Positions 1-6,324 are shown, counted from the stretch's first letter. The stretch is DNA of 7,878 bases from Vulcanimicrobiota bacterium (GCA_027306845.1 DAHUYY010000081.1:1-7878), one strand, 5' to 3'. Notes: generated by a model not told the origin, from the letters alone. Numbers and translations are program-made.

Positions 1-210
1 GATAGCCGCAGCGACATGCGGATCGGGCTAACCTATCGCAGCATCGACGGATACTGGGTGATCGTGCGCGGCGTCTTCTCCGCGACCGAACACGCTCTCG
101 GATTCTCCTTCAACGTCCGCGCCGTCACCCGATACGACGAGTTTACGTTTCCGAGCACCGCTCCCGACCCGGCGCTTATGGGGAGCCCGCGCCCGCAAGC
201 CACGCCCTAA
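1..210 (+). CDS. C-terminal fragment of an unidentified protein (5' end outside window)
   Basis: The frame is open from base 1 to a TAA at 208-210 and gives 69 residues, including five before the first in-window ATG at 16, so the gene most likely starts upstream. Third codon positions are strongly G/C biased, as in the certain genes here, which supports real coding. The segment is mixed hydrophobic and polar (for example YWVIVRGVF and GFSFNVRAV), suggesting beta strands, and ends in a Pro/Ala/Thr-rich tail. I do not recognise a family and give no function. The last 35 bases overlap the 3' end of the propeller gene on the opposite strand, so the two genes converge. No terminator hairpin is visible between them. 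A short ORF starting at 16 is possible but less likely. Confidence 0.55.
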   Translation, partial: DSRSDMRIGLTYRSIDGYWVIVRGVFSATEHALGFSFNVRAVTRYDEFTFPSTAPDPALMGSPRPQATP

Positions 211-3157
211 CGCGGCCGACGCGTCGAGCGGTCAATCGAGCTAAGAGGGCGTTCTCACGCAGTTGCTCGGCGGTCGGGTTCACGAACGATGTCTGTAGCG
301 AGCCGATCTCCGTCTGTACGCGTTCGCGCAGGCGGTCGCGGAGAAAATCGTCGTCCTGATCGGCATGCGGGCTCGAGGTAAGGCGCGATCGTAGCGAAGC
401 AATTGCAGCGAGCGACGCGCTGCGTCGCGCGCTCGGCGGCCACGTTTGAATCTTTGCCTCACGCGCGTCGAGAGCGTTGAGCGCTGCGTCGATCGACGAG
501 AGCATCGCAAAAGCCCTGCGCGTCGCTTGTTGCGCGGCGCGATATGCGGCGAGAGGAGCATGCATACGCGGATCGGCGGCAACGGTAAGACGGCGCGAAA
601 ACGTATGTCCGTCGATCCTCAGTTTCACGGTATAGAGCCCCGGCACGACCGACGCTCCGCCGGAATAGCCGCGGTTCCAACGCGGCGCGCTCTTCCACGG
701 AACCGGGGGGTCCTCGGTGAGATCCCACACCACGCGGTTCATCCCGACGTCGTTCGGGAGCGCGGCAAGGTGGCGCACCGTTTTCCCGCGTGCATCCTCG
801 ATCTCGATCGTCGGCGCTTTTGCGCTTGCAGCGGATTGATAGTACGAAATTATCGCTCCGTAGGGCGCGGACGCGCCATCGGCCCGCGTGTTCCACCACG
901 AAACATCGTTCAGGAGATAGGCTTTGCGCGGCGCAAAGAGCGCGACCCCGCGACGTGCCGCGCGCGCGAAACCTTGCAGTGCAGAGGCATCATCGAGAAT
1001 GTAGAGCCCGCGGCCATGCGTTGCAACGAGGAGATCGTTTCGCTTCGGCTGCACGACGATCGCGCGCACCGATACCGCAGGCATCGCGTCGTTGATGCGC
1101 GTCCAATGCGCGCCGTAATCCCACGAGGCTTCGACACTGCGCTCCATTCCGAGATAGAGCAGCCCCGGCGTGCGTGGGTCGACGGTGACGCAACGTACGG
1201 GTTCAGGCGGCAAGCCACGATCGATACGCGACCAGTGGGCTCCGTAGTCGGTCGTTCGGAAGACATACGGGCGCGGATCGCCGACCATGTGCGCGTCCTC
1301 GATCGCATACGCCCAACCCGGCCGGCGTGGAGAGAGCGCGATCGATGCAAAGCGCCCGAAGCGCACGGCACCCTGGGGGGTGATATTCGACCACCGTTTG
1401 CCGCCGTCACGGGTGAGTTGGATGAGCCCGTCGTCGGTGCCAACCCAGATCTCTCCGCGCCGCAGCGTCGACGGCACGATGGTGAGAATCGTATCGCTCG
1501 TCTCGGCACCGGTTCCATCGAGCGTCAGTCCCCCGGTCATCCGGTCGTGAGCGCGGTCGTGCAAGGTGAGATCGGGGCTTCGCACACGCCAATGCAGGCC
1601 GCGATCGGTCGTGGCGAAGAGGACGTTCCCTGCGGTGTAGAGCCGGTGCGGATCGAAGGGATCGAACGCGAGCGGTGTCTCCCAATTAAATCGGTAACGT
1701 AACTCGGCGGGCGGAACGACATTTTGATCGCGAACGTACGGCGAGAGATCGCGCGTTTCGCCGTCGGCGAGATCGACCGATTGCAGCGTCGTATCGTAAT
1801 TCCCCCCGGCGGAGGTCGTCCACACGAGCTTCGAATCGGTGGGATCGGGATAGGCCGCCGTGCCGTCGCCGCCACCGACATTGCGCCACGCACTAGCAGA
1901 AAAGCCGTTCGGATCGGGCATCGCAACGTGCGCGCAATAGATGCCGTTATCTTGCAGCGGCACGCACGCGCGATAATTCCAGCCGGCGCTGACGCCGACA
2001 CGATAGAGTTGCGATATCGGCAACACTTTACGCCAGAGCCAGCGCTTCCCGCCGTCATTACTCATCGCGAGACCGCCGTCATCGGCTTCAAGAATCCGCA
2101 CGCCATCGGAGGATATCCACATGTCGTGGTGGTCGCCATGCGTTCCGTGTCCGGTAATATGCCAATGGAAACCGCCGTCGGTACTCTCCGTCAGATGCAC
2201 CGAGGCCGACCAGAGGTGATTTTCGTTCTGAGGATCGACGGTGAGATGCGTAAAATAAAACGGACGTTCGTCGATCGTCGAATCGTTACTGACGTTCTTC
2301 CAACGCGCGCCGCCGTCATCGGAGCGCCAGAGCAACCCCGAACGCGACTGCAGCAACGCATAGATACGCGCGGGGTTCGACGGCGCAAACGCTACGGCGA
2401 TGCGCCCCAACGGCCCTCGTGGCAATCCCGGCGCCTGTACGCGCTGCCAGGTTGCACCGCCGTCGACCGACCGGTAGAGTCCGTCGAGCGCTCCGCCGCT
2501 ATGAAGGCTCCAACCCGTTCGGCGCATCGTCCAGGCTCCGGCAAAAATTTCACGCGCATTCTTCGGATTCATCGCCATCTCGGAGATGCCGGTGCGCCCA
2601 TCGAGGAAAAACGTGTGCCGCCAAGTCGCACCGTTATCGTCCGTCACGTAGACTCCGCGATCGTTCGATGCGGCGAACGGGTTCCCCAATACGCCGACGA
2701 CGACGTGCGCCGGGTTCGAGGGGTCGACGAGAATCGTCGAGATCGAACTCTGCGGAAGAGCGAGCGAGCGCACCCAACTCGCGCCGGCGTTCGTACTGCG
2801 ATAGAGTCCGTTCCCCAAGCTGACGTCGTTGCGCGGATTCGCTTCGCCCGTGCCGACCCAAATCGTTGCCGCGTTCTTGGGATCGATCGCGACGGCACCG
2901 ATCGCGCTGACCGGCTCGCGGTCGAAGATCGGTCGAAAGTGCAGGCCTCCGTCGTCGCTGCGCCAGAGGCCGCCGCCCGCACTCCCAACTAACACCAACA
3001 TGGGATCGAGGTTGCTTCCGACGACGCTGCTCGCGCGCCCGCCCGAGATCGCCGGCCCGACCGAGCGCCAGGGAATCGAGCCCAGCGTCGGTGCTCCTCT
3101 TCCGCCGACCGCGAGCGCGAGGAGCAGGAGCGAGAGCGATACGAGCGATCTCTTCAT
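176..3157 (-). CDS. Exported BNR/Asp-box beta-propeller protein (sortilin/VPS10-like, 'glycosyl hydrolase' family)
   Basis: This 993-residue protein begins with a signal peptide (MKRS, then a Leu/Ala-rich core to about residue 22). Eleven Asp-box motifs (S/T-x-D-x-G-x-x-W/F) are visible near residues 67, 121, 172, 230, 279, 325, 366, 516, 582, 635 and 678, evenly placed in a large propeller region (about 30-725). Family hallmarks include GTGEANPRND (102-111) and the His/Asp-rich HGDHHDMWIS (340-349) followed by DDGG. Residues 780-862 resemble the Ig-like FlgD C-terminal fold (VVWDLTEDPP, PGLYTVKL). Residues 863-985 are helical and charged. Such proteins are often annotated as glycosyl hydrolases because Asp boxes occur in sialidases, but no sialidase active site was identified, so catalysis is unproven. 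A binding or scaffolding role outside the cytoplasm is equally possible. The ATG at 3157 is followed directly by the signal peptide; no clear Shine-Dalgarno precedes it. Confidence 0.93.
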   Translation of the reverse strand: MKRSLVSLSLLLLALAVGGRGAPTLGSIPWRSVGPAISGGRASSVVGSNLDPMLVLVGSAGGGLWRSDDGGLHFRPIFDREPVSAIGAVAIDPKNAATIWVGTGEANPRNDVSLGNGLYRSTNAGASWVRSLALPQSSISTILVDPSNPAHVVVGVLGNPFAASNDRGVYVTDDNGATWRHTFFLDGRTGISEMAMNPKNAREIFAGAWTMRRTGWSLHSGGALDGLYRSVDGGATWQRVQAPGLPRGPLGRIAVAFAPSNPARIYALLQSRSGLLWRSDDGGARWKNVSNDSTIDERPFYFTHLTVDPQNENHLWSASVHLTESTDGGFHWHITGHGTHGDHHDMWISSDGVRILEADDGGLAMSNDGGKRWLWRKVLPISQLYRVGVSAGWNYRACVPLQDNGIYCAHVAMPDPNGFSASAWRNVGGGDGTAAYPDPTDSKLVWTTSAGGNYDTTLQSVDLADGETRDLSPYVRDQNVVPPAELRYRFNWETPLAFDPFDPHRLYTAGNVLFATTDRGLHWRVRSPDLTLHDRAHDRMTGGLTLDGTGAETSDTILTIVPSTLRRGEIWVGTDDGLIQLTRDGGKRWSNITPQGAVRFGRFASIALSPRRPGWAYAIEDAHMVGDPRPYVFRTTDYGAHWSRIDRGLPPEPVRCVTVDPRTPGLLYLGMERSVEASWDYGAHWTRINDAMPAVSVRAIVVQPKRNDLLVATHGRGLYILDDASALQGFARAARRGVALFAPRKAYLLNDVSWWNTRADGASAPYGAIISYYQSAASAKAPTIEIEDARGKTVRHLAALPNDVGMNRVVWDLTEDPPVPWKSAPRWNRGYSGGASVVPGLYTVKLRIDGHTFSRRLTVAADPRMHAPLAAYRAAQQATRRAFAMLSSIDAALNALDAREAKIQTWPPSARRSASLAAIASLRSRLTSSPHADQDDDFLRDRLRERVQTEIGSLQTSFVNPTAEQLRENALLARLTARRVGRVRAWLAGAGSP

Positions 3158-3228
3158 CCAATTTCGCTTGGCGATCCGATTGCAAAAACCATCCGTCGTG
3201 CGCGCGAACGTCGAACGCGTCGCCGCCT

Positions 3229-3274
3229 AAAAAACGCACACCCCGAGCCGTTTTGCGGCATTCGGGGCGTGCGT
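3229..3274 (-). terminator. Intrinsic terminator of the tRNA-tadA operon
   Basis: On the - strand a 13-bp stem (3262-3274 with 3234-3246, one G-T wobble) encloses a second 4-bp GCCG/CGGC stem with a CAAAA loop, and is followed by six Ts (3234-3229). This is a textbook Rho-independent terminator. It starts 6 nt after the CCA end of tRNA-Ser(CGA) and separates the tRNA operon from the propeller gene downstream. Confidence 0.9.
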
Positions 3275-3280
3275 TGTACG

Positions 3281-3371
3281 TGGCGGAGAGGGAGAGATTC
3301 GAACTCTCGAGACGCTCATCACGTCTGCCCGCTTTCGAGGCGGGTGCCTTCAACCACTCGACCACCTCTCC
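3281..3371 (-). tRNA. tRNA-Ser (anticodon CGA)
   Basis: A 91-nt class II tRNA. The acceptor stem GGAGAGG/CCTCTCC is perfect, the anticodon arm CCCGC-CTCGAAA-GCGGG gives anticodon CGA (reads UCG), and there is a long variable arm with an AGACG/CGTCT stem. The T-arm is GAGAG-TTCGAAT-CTCTC. The discriminator is G73, normal for bacterial serine tRNAs, and the CCA end is encoded (3283-3281), unlike the other four tRNAs here. It begins 28 nt after the tadA stop codon and ends just before an intrinsic terminator, so it is the last member of the operon. Confidence 0.96.
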
Positions 3372-3399
3372 ATATTGCGGTGCGGTTGCGCCGCCCGTA

Positions 3400-3867
3400 C
3401 TACCCCGATTCGCCGCGATTCCCTTCCCGCCGAGCGCGAAAGAATGCAACGAGTTGTGCGGAGGCCTCTTCCTCCATGAGCCCGGCGCAAACCTCGGGGC
3501 GATGGTTCGTCTTCGGCGAACGAAGAAGCTCGAAGGTTCCACCATCGGCTCCGCCCTTAGGATCGCTCGCAGCGTATACGACGCGCCCCACGCGAGCCGC
3601 GACGATCGCGCCTGCACACATCACGCAGGGTTCCTTCGTGCAATAGAGCGTTGCATCGTGTAACCGCCAGCGCCCAAGCAGACGCGAGGCCTCGACGATC
3701 GCTAGCAGCTCGGCGTGAGCGGTTGCGTCATTTGTCGCTTCCTTGCGGTTCCAGCGTTCGATGACGAGATCGCCGACGCAGAGAACCGCGCCGACCGGAA
3801 CGTCACCCTCGCTTTCAGCGCGCGCGGCGAGCTCGATCGCTCGCTGCATGTAATCGCGGTCGGTCAT
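3400..3867 (-). CDS. tadA: tRNA adenosine(34) deaminase TadA
   Basis: The 155-residue product has the full zinc deaminase signature: H51-A52-E53 (zinc ligand and proton-shuttle Glu) and P80-C81-V-M-C84 (two Cys ligands), plus PVGAVL near 24-29 and the C-terminal LVAFFRARR typical of TadA. It deaminates wobble A34 to inosine in tRNA-Arg(ACG), so that one tRNA reads CGU, CGC and CGA. Length fits the family. Residue 78 is Lys in TKEPC, where I would expect Leu. The ATG at 3867 is preferred over Met7 because DRDYMQRAIELA aligns with the N-terminal helix of the E. coli enzyme. The gene starts 9 nt after tRNA-Arg(CCG) and is followed 28 nt later by tRNA-Ser(CGA). Upstream there is only a weak GAG at a possible Shine-Dalgarno distance, and it includes the tRNA's last base. 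A guanine or cytidine deaminase is less likely given the neighbours and the C-terminus. Confidence 0.96.
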   Translation of the reverse strand: MTDRDYMQRAIELAARAESEGDVPVGAVLCVGDLVIERWNRKEATNDATAHAELLAIVEASRLLGRWRLHDATLYCTKEPCVMCAGAIVAARVGRVVYAASDPKGGADGGTFELLRSPKTNHRPEVCAGLMEEEASAQLVAFFRARREGNRGESG

Positions 3868-3876
3868 AAAAATACT

Positions 3877-3950
<74 letters not shown>

Positions 3951-3963
3951 AGGCGCGTCGTCC

Positions 3964-4197
3964 CTACCCGGCCTCCGGCGGCACGCCGGGGCTGGGAATA
4001 TGTTTGAACAGGTCGAGCTTGTGATCGACAAGACCGCGGTAGAATTTTCGGACGCAGTCGGGGTGACCGAAGAAATAGGTACGCGCATAAGCGAGATCGT
4101 CGCCGGAGCTGTCCGGGACGTAATGCGAGAGTTCGATCTCTTCCATCTGCGAGCGATCGACGGGATGCGGACAGAAGTCGCATGGAATCGTTGACAT
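3964..4197 (-). CDS. Small CxxC...HxxC putative zinc-binding protein (77 aa)
   Basis: I do not recognise a named family. The protein has Cys6-x2-Cys9 near its start, a middle rich in Glu/Asp (MEEIELSHYVPD), then an aromatic stretch with His45-x2-Cys48 (YFFGHPDC), and a basic helical tail (VRKFYRGLVDHKLDLFKH). The C-C-H-C set suggests a single zinc site in a zinc-ribbon or treble-clef-like fold; zinc binding is inferred. The start at 4197 is chosen because AGGGAG lies 8 nt upstream, a good Shine-Dalgarno. A longer reading from 4233 would add 12 residues encoded across a GC-rich hairpin and has no such site. There is no signal peptide or membrane segment, so it is probably cytoplasmic. It sits between tRNA-CAU and tRNA-Arg(CCG) in the tadA operon, which hints at an RNA-related job without proving it. 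Confidence 0.8.
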   Translation of the reverse strand: MSTIPCDFCPHPVDRSQMEEIELSHYVPDSSGDDLAYARTYFFGHPDCVRKFYRGLVDHKLDLFKHIPSPGVPPEAG

Positions 4198-4225
4198 CGC
4201 CTGATCTCCCTTATGACACGAAGGC

Positions 4226-4248
4226 GCGGCCACCGCGAGGGCGGCCGC
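4226..4248 (-). other. GC-rich stem-loop in the leader of the small zinc-type gene
   Basis: GCGGCC (4226-4231) pairs perfectly with GGCCGC (4243-4248), and inner bases can extend the stem. It lies between the 3' end of tRNA-CAU and the ribosome-binding site of the 77-residue protein. There is no T-run, so it is not a classical terminator. It may stabilise the processed mRNA 5' end or attenuate read-through; the role is inferred. Confidence 0.35.
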
Positions 4249-4260
4249 TCCCCGTTAAAC

Positions 4261-4332
4261 TGACTCGGGGGTGATTTGAACACCCGACCAAGGGCTTATG
4301 AGTCCCCTGCTCTACCGCTGAGCTACCGAGCC
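4261..4332 (-). tRNA. tRNA with anticodon CAU (elongator Met or lysidine-type Ile2)
   Basis: A 72-nt cloverleaf: acceptor GGCTCGG/CCGAGTC with one G2-T71 wobble, D-arm GCTC/GAGC with a short 7-nt loop, anticodon loop CTCATAA, variable loop TGGTC, T-arm GGGTG-TTCAAAT-CACCC, discriminator A, no encoded CCA. It is not an initiator: pair 1-72 is G-C and the three-G-C initiator block next to the loop is absent. The anticodon arm and variable loop resemble E. coli ileX (AGAGCAGG.GACTCATAA, CTTGGTCG), which would make it tRNA-Ile2 needing TilS, but T4-A69 differs from E. coli ileX. The anticodon stem ends in an A31-G39 mismatch. It is the first gene of the operon. Confidence 0.88.
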
Positions 4333-4336
4333 ACGA

Positions 4337-4351
4337 CCGGTTCATAACCGG
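4337..4351 (-). repeat. Perfect inverted repeat in the leader before tRNA-CAU
   Basis: CCGGTT and AACCGG are separated by three bases, giving a 6-bp hairpin in RNA or a dyad in DNA. It lies between the predicted transcription start (near 4359) and the tRNA 5' end at 4332, so it would be transcribed as the 5' leader removed by RNase P. It could also be a protein-binding dyad. Only the symmetry is seen; the role is unknown. Confidence 0.45.
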
Positions 4352-4365
4352 AGATACGACAACGT

Positions 4366-4394
4366 ACTCTACCAGCCCCCCGCCCGAGGTTCAA
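4366..4394 (-). promoter_or_regulatory. Putative sigma70-type promoter of the tRNA-tadA operon
   Basis: On the - strand TTGAAC (4394-4389, 4 of 6 matches to TTGACA) and TAGAGT (4371-4366, 4 of 6 matches to TATAAT) are 17 bp apart. The predicted start is about 26 nt before tRNA-CAU. The spacer contains a run of six Gs. No better candidate is seen in the 89-bp gap shared with the divergent protease gene. Confidence 0.55.
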
Positions 4395-4421
4395 GGGGGG
4401 GCGCCTCCGAAGCGATGGCGC

Positions 4422-5957
4422 ATGCAAAAATTACGCTTGCTTTCCGCATCGCTGCTTCTCGCTGCCGTTGCGCTCCTACTTCCGGCTCCGACACGGGCCG
4501 ATGACGCGCCGGCGATCCTCGCTAAGCACTTCGCCTATGTCGGGTGGCGGATCGAGGGAACGCCATATCGGTCGCTCGTTGAGGCGATGAAAATTGTTAG
4601 TAAACATGGGAAGATCCGCTACGCGGGCGAGATCCGCCGACTCGGCCTCGCCTACCGTCTCGATCTCCGCTCCGCCAAATACGGCGTCGAGAACTCCAGC
4701 GGTTTTACCGGGAGCATTGCGTGGCAATCCGATGCGAACGGCTTCACGACGCCGATGATCGGCGCGTCGGGAAGGCTTCTCATCGATCGAGATATTATTT
4801 TCAACGAAGCCTATGCCACCTTGCCGGCATCGCTTCGACCCTCCGCAAAGATCGGCGGCCGTTCCTATCCGGTCGTTCGTATTTCGCCGAACCACCTGCC
4901 GCCGTTCGATCTCGCGTTCGATCCGACGACCGGCGCGCTCGTCCGGGCGGTGATCGATCCGGAGGGCAACGAGAGCGAGAGCATAAAAATTGACGCGTAC
5001 AGCGAGGCGCTTCCGGGAAAACGCGTGATCTCCACCTATCACTATGCCGGTTCGACGACGCGATACGAATTCTCCGAGTTTCGGCCGAACGTGCCGGTCA
5101 CGCCGGTGCAAGTGGAGCCGCCGGCCCAGACCGCGACGTGGACTTATGCGAATCCGAAACCCTTTCCGGTGAAGATCACCCAACATCGCATCTTCGTCAA
5201 CGCGCGCATCAACGGGGTAAAAGGGCGCTTCATTCTCGACTCCGGCGCAGCCGGCATCTTTATTTCGCGCTCGTTCGCGAAGAAGGCGAAACTCGAAACG
5301 ATCGGTCACGGTGAGGCGATGGGCGTCTCCGGTTCGACGCGCATTACGGTGATGCGCGCGAAATCATTGGAGATCGGGGGAAATACCCTGAGCGACGTCA
5401 TCGCCAGCTCGGGGCGCAGCGCCGGGCTCGGCGCCGACGGTTTGATCGGATTCCCCGTGCTCGCCGACACCATTGCTACCGTCGATTTTGCGAACGGTAC
5501 GCTGCAGTTGCAAGATCCCTCGACCGTGACACCCCATACGATTCCCGGAGTTCATACCGTCATCGATCTCGCCGACGAAACGCCGCAGGTACCGATGAAG
5601 ATCGACGGACGCATCGACGTTAATGCCTTCCTCGATACCGGCGACCCGTATCAGGTTCTTATCCCACGCTCGATGGTGCTCGACGACAACCTGACGATGC
5701 TCGTCGATAACACGCTCACTGGGTATTTTGCCTCGCATCTCGTCGTCGGCGGCGTCGGCGGCGGATACCAGATCGGTGATTGCGGTCACGTCGATTCCAT
5801 CGCGCTCGGGCGCATCATCTACCAAAACCCCACCACCTGCGAAACGACATCGTTCATCGGTTATCGAGCGCTCGTCGGTCTCGATTTTCTGCGGCATTTC
5901 AAACGCATTATCTTCGATTACCCGCAGAGCCGCATGATCTTCGTTCCCAAAGTCTAA
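4422..5957 (+). CDS. Secreted two-lobed aspartyl protease (retropepsin/pepsin-like)
   Basis: The 511-residue protein starts with a signal peptide (hydrophobic core 5-20, likely cleavage after TRA at about 26). Residues about 30-225 look like a LolA/lipoprotein-carrier-type beta sheet (GFTGSIAWQSDANG); this is an inference from pattern. From about 245 there are two aspartyl protease lobes. Lobe one has D273-S-G (RFILDSGAAGIFIS) and the partner GLIGF at 340-344. Lobe two has D405-T-G (AFLDTGDPYQVLIP) and ALVGLDFL at 483-490. Both catalytic-type Asp residues and both hydrophobic-hydrophobic-Gly elements are present, so each lobe looks intact and the chain could form a pepsin-like active site without dimerising. 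Cys454 and Cys473 are the only cysteines and may form a disulfide. It likely acts outside the cytoplasm; the substrate is unknown. The start is fixed by the signal peptide, as no clear Shine-Dalgarno is visible. It is transcribed divergently from the tRNA-tadA operon. Confidence 0.92.
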   Translation: MQKLRLLSASLLLAAVALLLPAPTRADDAPAILAKHFAYVGWRIEGTPYRSLVEAMKIVSKHGKIRYAGEIRRLGLAYRLDLRSAKYGVENSSGFTGSIAWQSDANGFTTPMIGASGRLLIDRDIIFNEAYATLPASLRPSAKIGGRSYPVVRISPNHLPPFDLAFDPTTGALVRAVIDPEGNESESIKIDAYSEALPGKRVISTYHYAGSTTRYEFSEFRPNVPVTPVQVEPPAQTATWTYANPKPFPVKITQHRIFVNARINGVKGRFILDSGAAGIFISRSFAKKAKLETIGHGEAMGVSGSTRITVMRAKSLEIGGNTLSDVIASSGRSAGLGADGLIGFPVLADTIATVDFANGTLQLQDPSTVTPHTIPGVHTVIDLADETPQVPMKIDGRIDVNAFLDTGDPYQVLIPRSMVLDDNLTMLVDNTLTGYFASHLVVGGVGGGYQIGDCGHVDSIALGRIIYQNPTTCETTSFIGYRALVGLDFLRHFKRIIFDYPQSRMIFVPKV

Positions 5958-5963
5958 GCGCAC

Positions 5964-6001
5964 AAAAAACGAGGGCGAGCCGTTGCATGCTCGCCCTCGT
6001 T
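5964..6001 (-). terminator. Intrinsic terminator after tRNA-Arg(ACG)
   Basis: A perfect 13-bp inverted repeat (5968-5980 with 5989-6001, 8-base loop) is followed on the - strand by a run of six Ts at 5969-5964, two of which lie in the stem. It ends the tRNA-Ser(GCT)/tRNA-Arg(ACG) transcript 7 nt after the tRNA. It also sits 6 nt past the protease stop codon. On the + strand it lacks a U-tract, so there it may only cap or stabilise that mRNA's 3' end. Confidence 0.88.
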
Positions 6002-6008
6002 GGTGATC

Positions 6009-6082
6009 TGCGGTCGGAGGGACTCGAACCCCCAACCTACAAGTTCGTAGCCTGTTGCTCTATCCAATTGAGCTACGACCGC
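6009..6082 (-). tRNA. tRNA-Arg (anticodon ACG; TadA substrate)
   Basis: A 74-nt cloverleaf: acceptor GCGGTCG/CGACCGC, D-arm GCTC/GAGC, anticodon arm ACAGG-CTACGAA-CTTGT (one G-T wobble) with anticodon ACG, variable loop AGGTT, T-arm with TTCGAGT, discriminator A. No CCA is encoded. The A34 of this tRNA is the standard bacterial substrate of TadA, encoded about 2.1 kb away in this window. It follows tRNA-Ser(GCT) by 77 nt on the same strand. Confidence 0.97.
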
Positions 6083-6159
6083 ACATCGTCGCCTTAGACG
6101 ACCGCCCATGATACGCGGCCGACTATTGCTATCCCTGCTCTCTGTGCAGAGAACGGATT

Positions 6160-6249
6160 CGGAGAGAGAGGGATTCGAACCCTCGATACGACTTGACATC
6201 GTATAACGGTTTAGCAAACCGCCGCCTTCAGCCGCTCGGCCATCTCTCC
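6160..6249 (-). tRNA. tRNA-Ser (anticodon GCU)
   Basis: A 90-nt class II tRNA: acceptor GGAGAGA/TCTCTCC, anticodon arm GCGGT-TTGCTAA-ACCGT with anticodon GCT (reads AGC and AGU), long variable arm with an ATACGA/TCGTAT stem, T-arm GAGGG-TTCGAAT-CCCTC, discriminator G73. No CCA is encoded (AATCC follows). It is the first gene of the second tRNA unit and starts 15 nt after a good -10 element. Confidence 0.97.
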
Positions 6250-6264
6250 ATCGCGGCGCCGCAG

Positions 6265-6273
6265 ACTATACCA
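6265..6273 (-). promoter_or_regulatory. Extended -10 promoter of tRNA-Ser(GCT)
   Basis: On the - strand TGG directly precedes TATAGT (5 of 6 matches to TATAAT), which is an extended -10 element. The -35 region is weak: TAGGGA at 18 bp is the best candidate, with 3 of 6 matches. The predicted start is about 8 nt before the tRNA. The bases between -10 and start are GC-rich (CTGCGGC), as in stringently controlled tRNA promoters of E. coli; that control is inferred here. Confidence 0.6.
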
Positions 6274-6324
6274 CGAGAACCCATCGGGTCCCTACACCTG
6301 CCTCTGGTTTCGTCGTCAAGTAGG

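Noticed and set aside
446..2992. Two long + strand ORFs (446-1702 and 1724-2992, over 400 codons each) opposite the propeller gene
   Set aside because: They are Arg/His-rich antisense shadows in a high-GC gene, with no recognisable domains, while the opposite frame has a signal peptide and eleven Asp boxes.
2634..3617. 327-codon - strand ORF running across the tRNA-Ser and into the propeller gene
   Set aside because: It translates through a tRNA and its terminator in the wrong frame, so it is a chance open frame.
3964..4233. Longer version of the small zinc-type protein starting at 4233
   Set aside because: The added 12 residues cross a GC hairpin and the ribosome-binding site for the start at 4197; no SD precedes 4233.
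4341..4370. Possible + strand promoter for the protease (TTCATA, 18 bp, TACTCT)
   Set aside because: The -10 matches only 3 of 6 and it overlaps the better - strand promoter and leader dyad; too weak to list.
4476..5309. 277-codon - strand ORF opposite the protease
   Set aside because: It is antisense to a gene with clear catalytic motifs, Arg-rich and without family features.
6139..6152. TCTCTG/CAGAGA inverted repeat between tRNA-Ser(GCT) and tRNA-Arg(ACG)
   Set aside because: The loop is only two bases unless the stem is shortened, and no T-run follows on either strand; not a convincing terminator.
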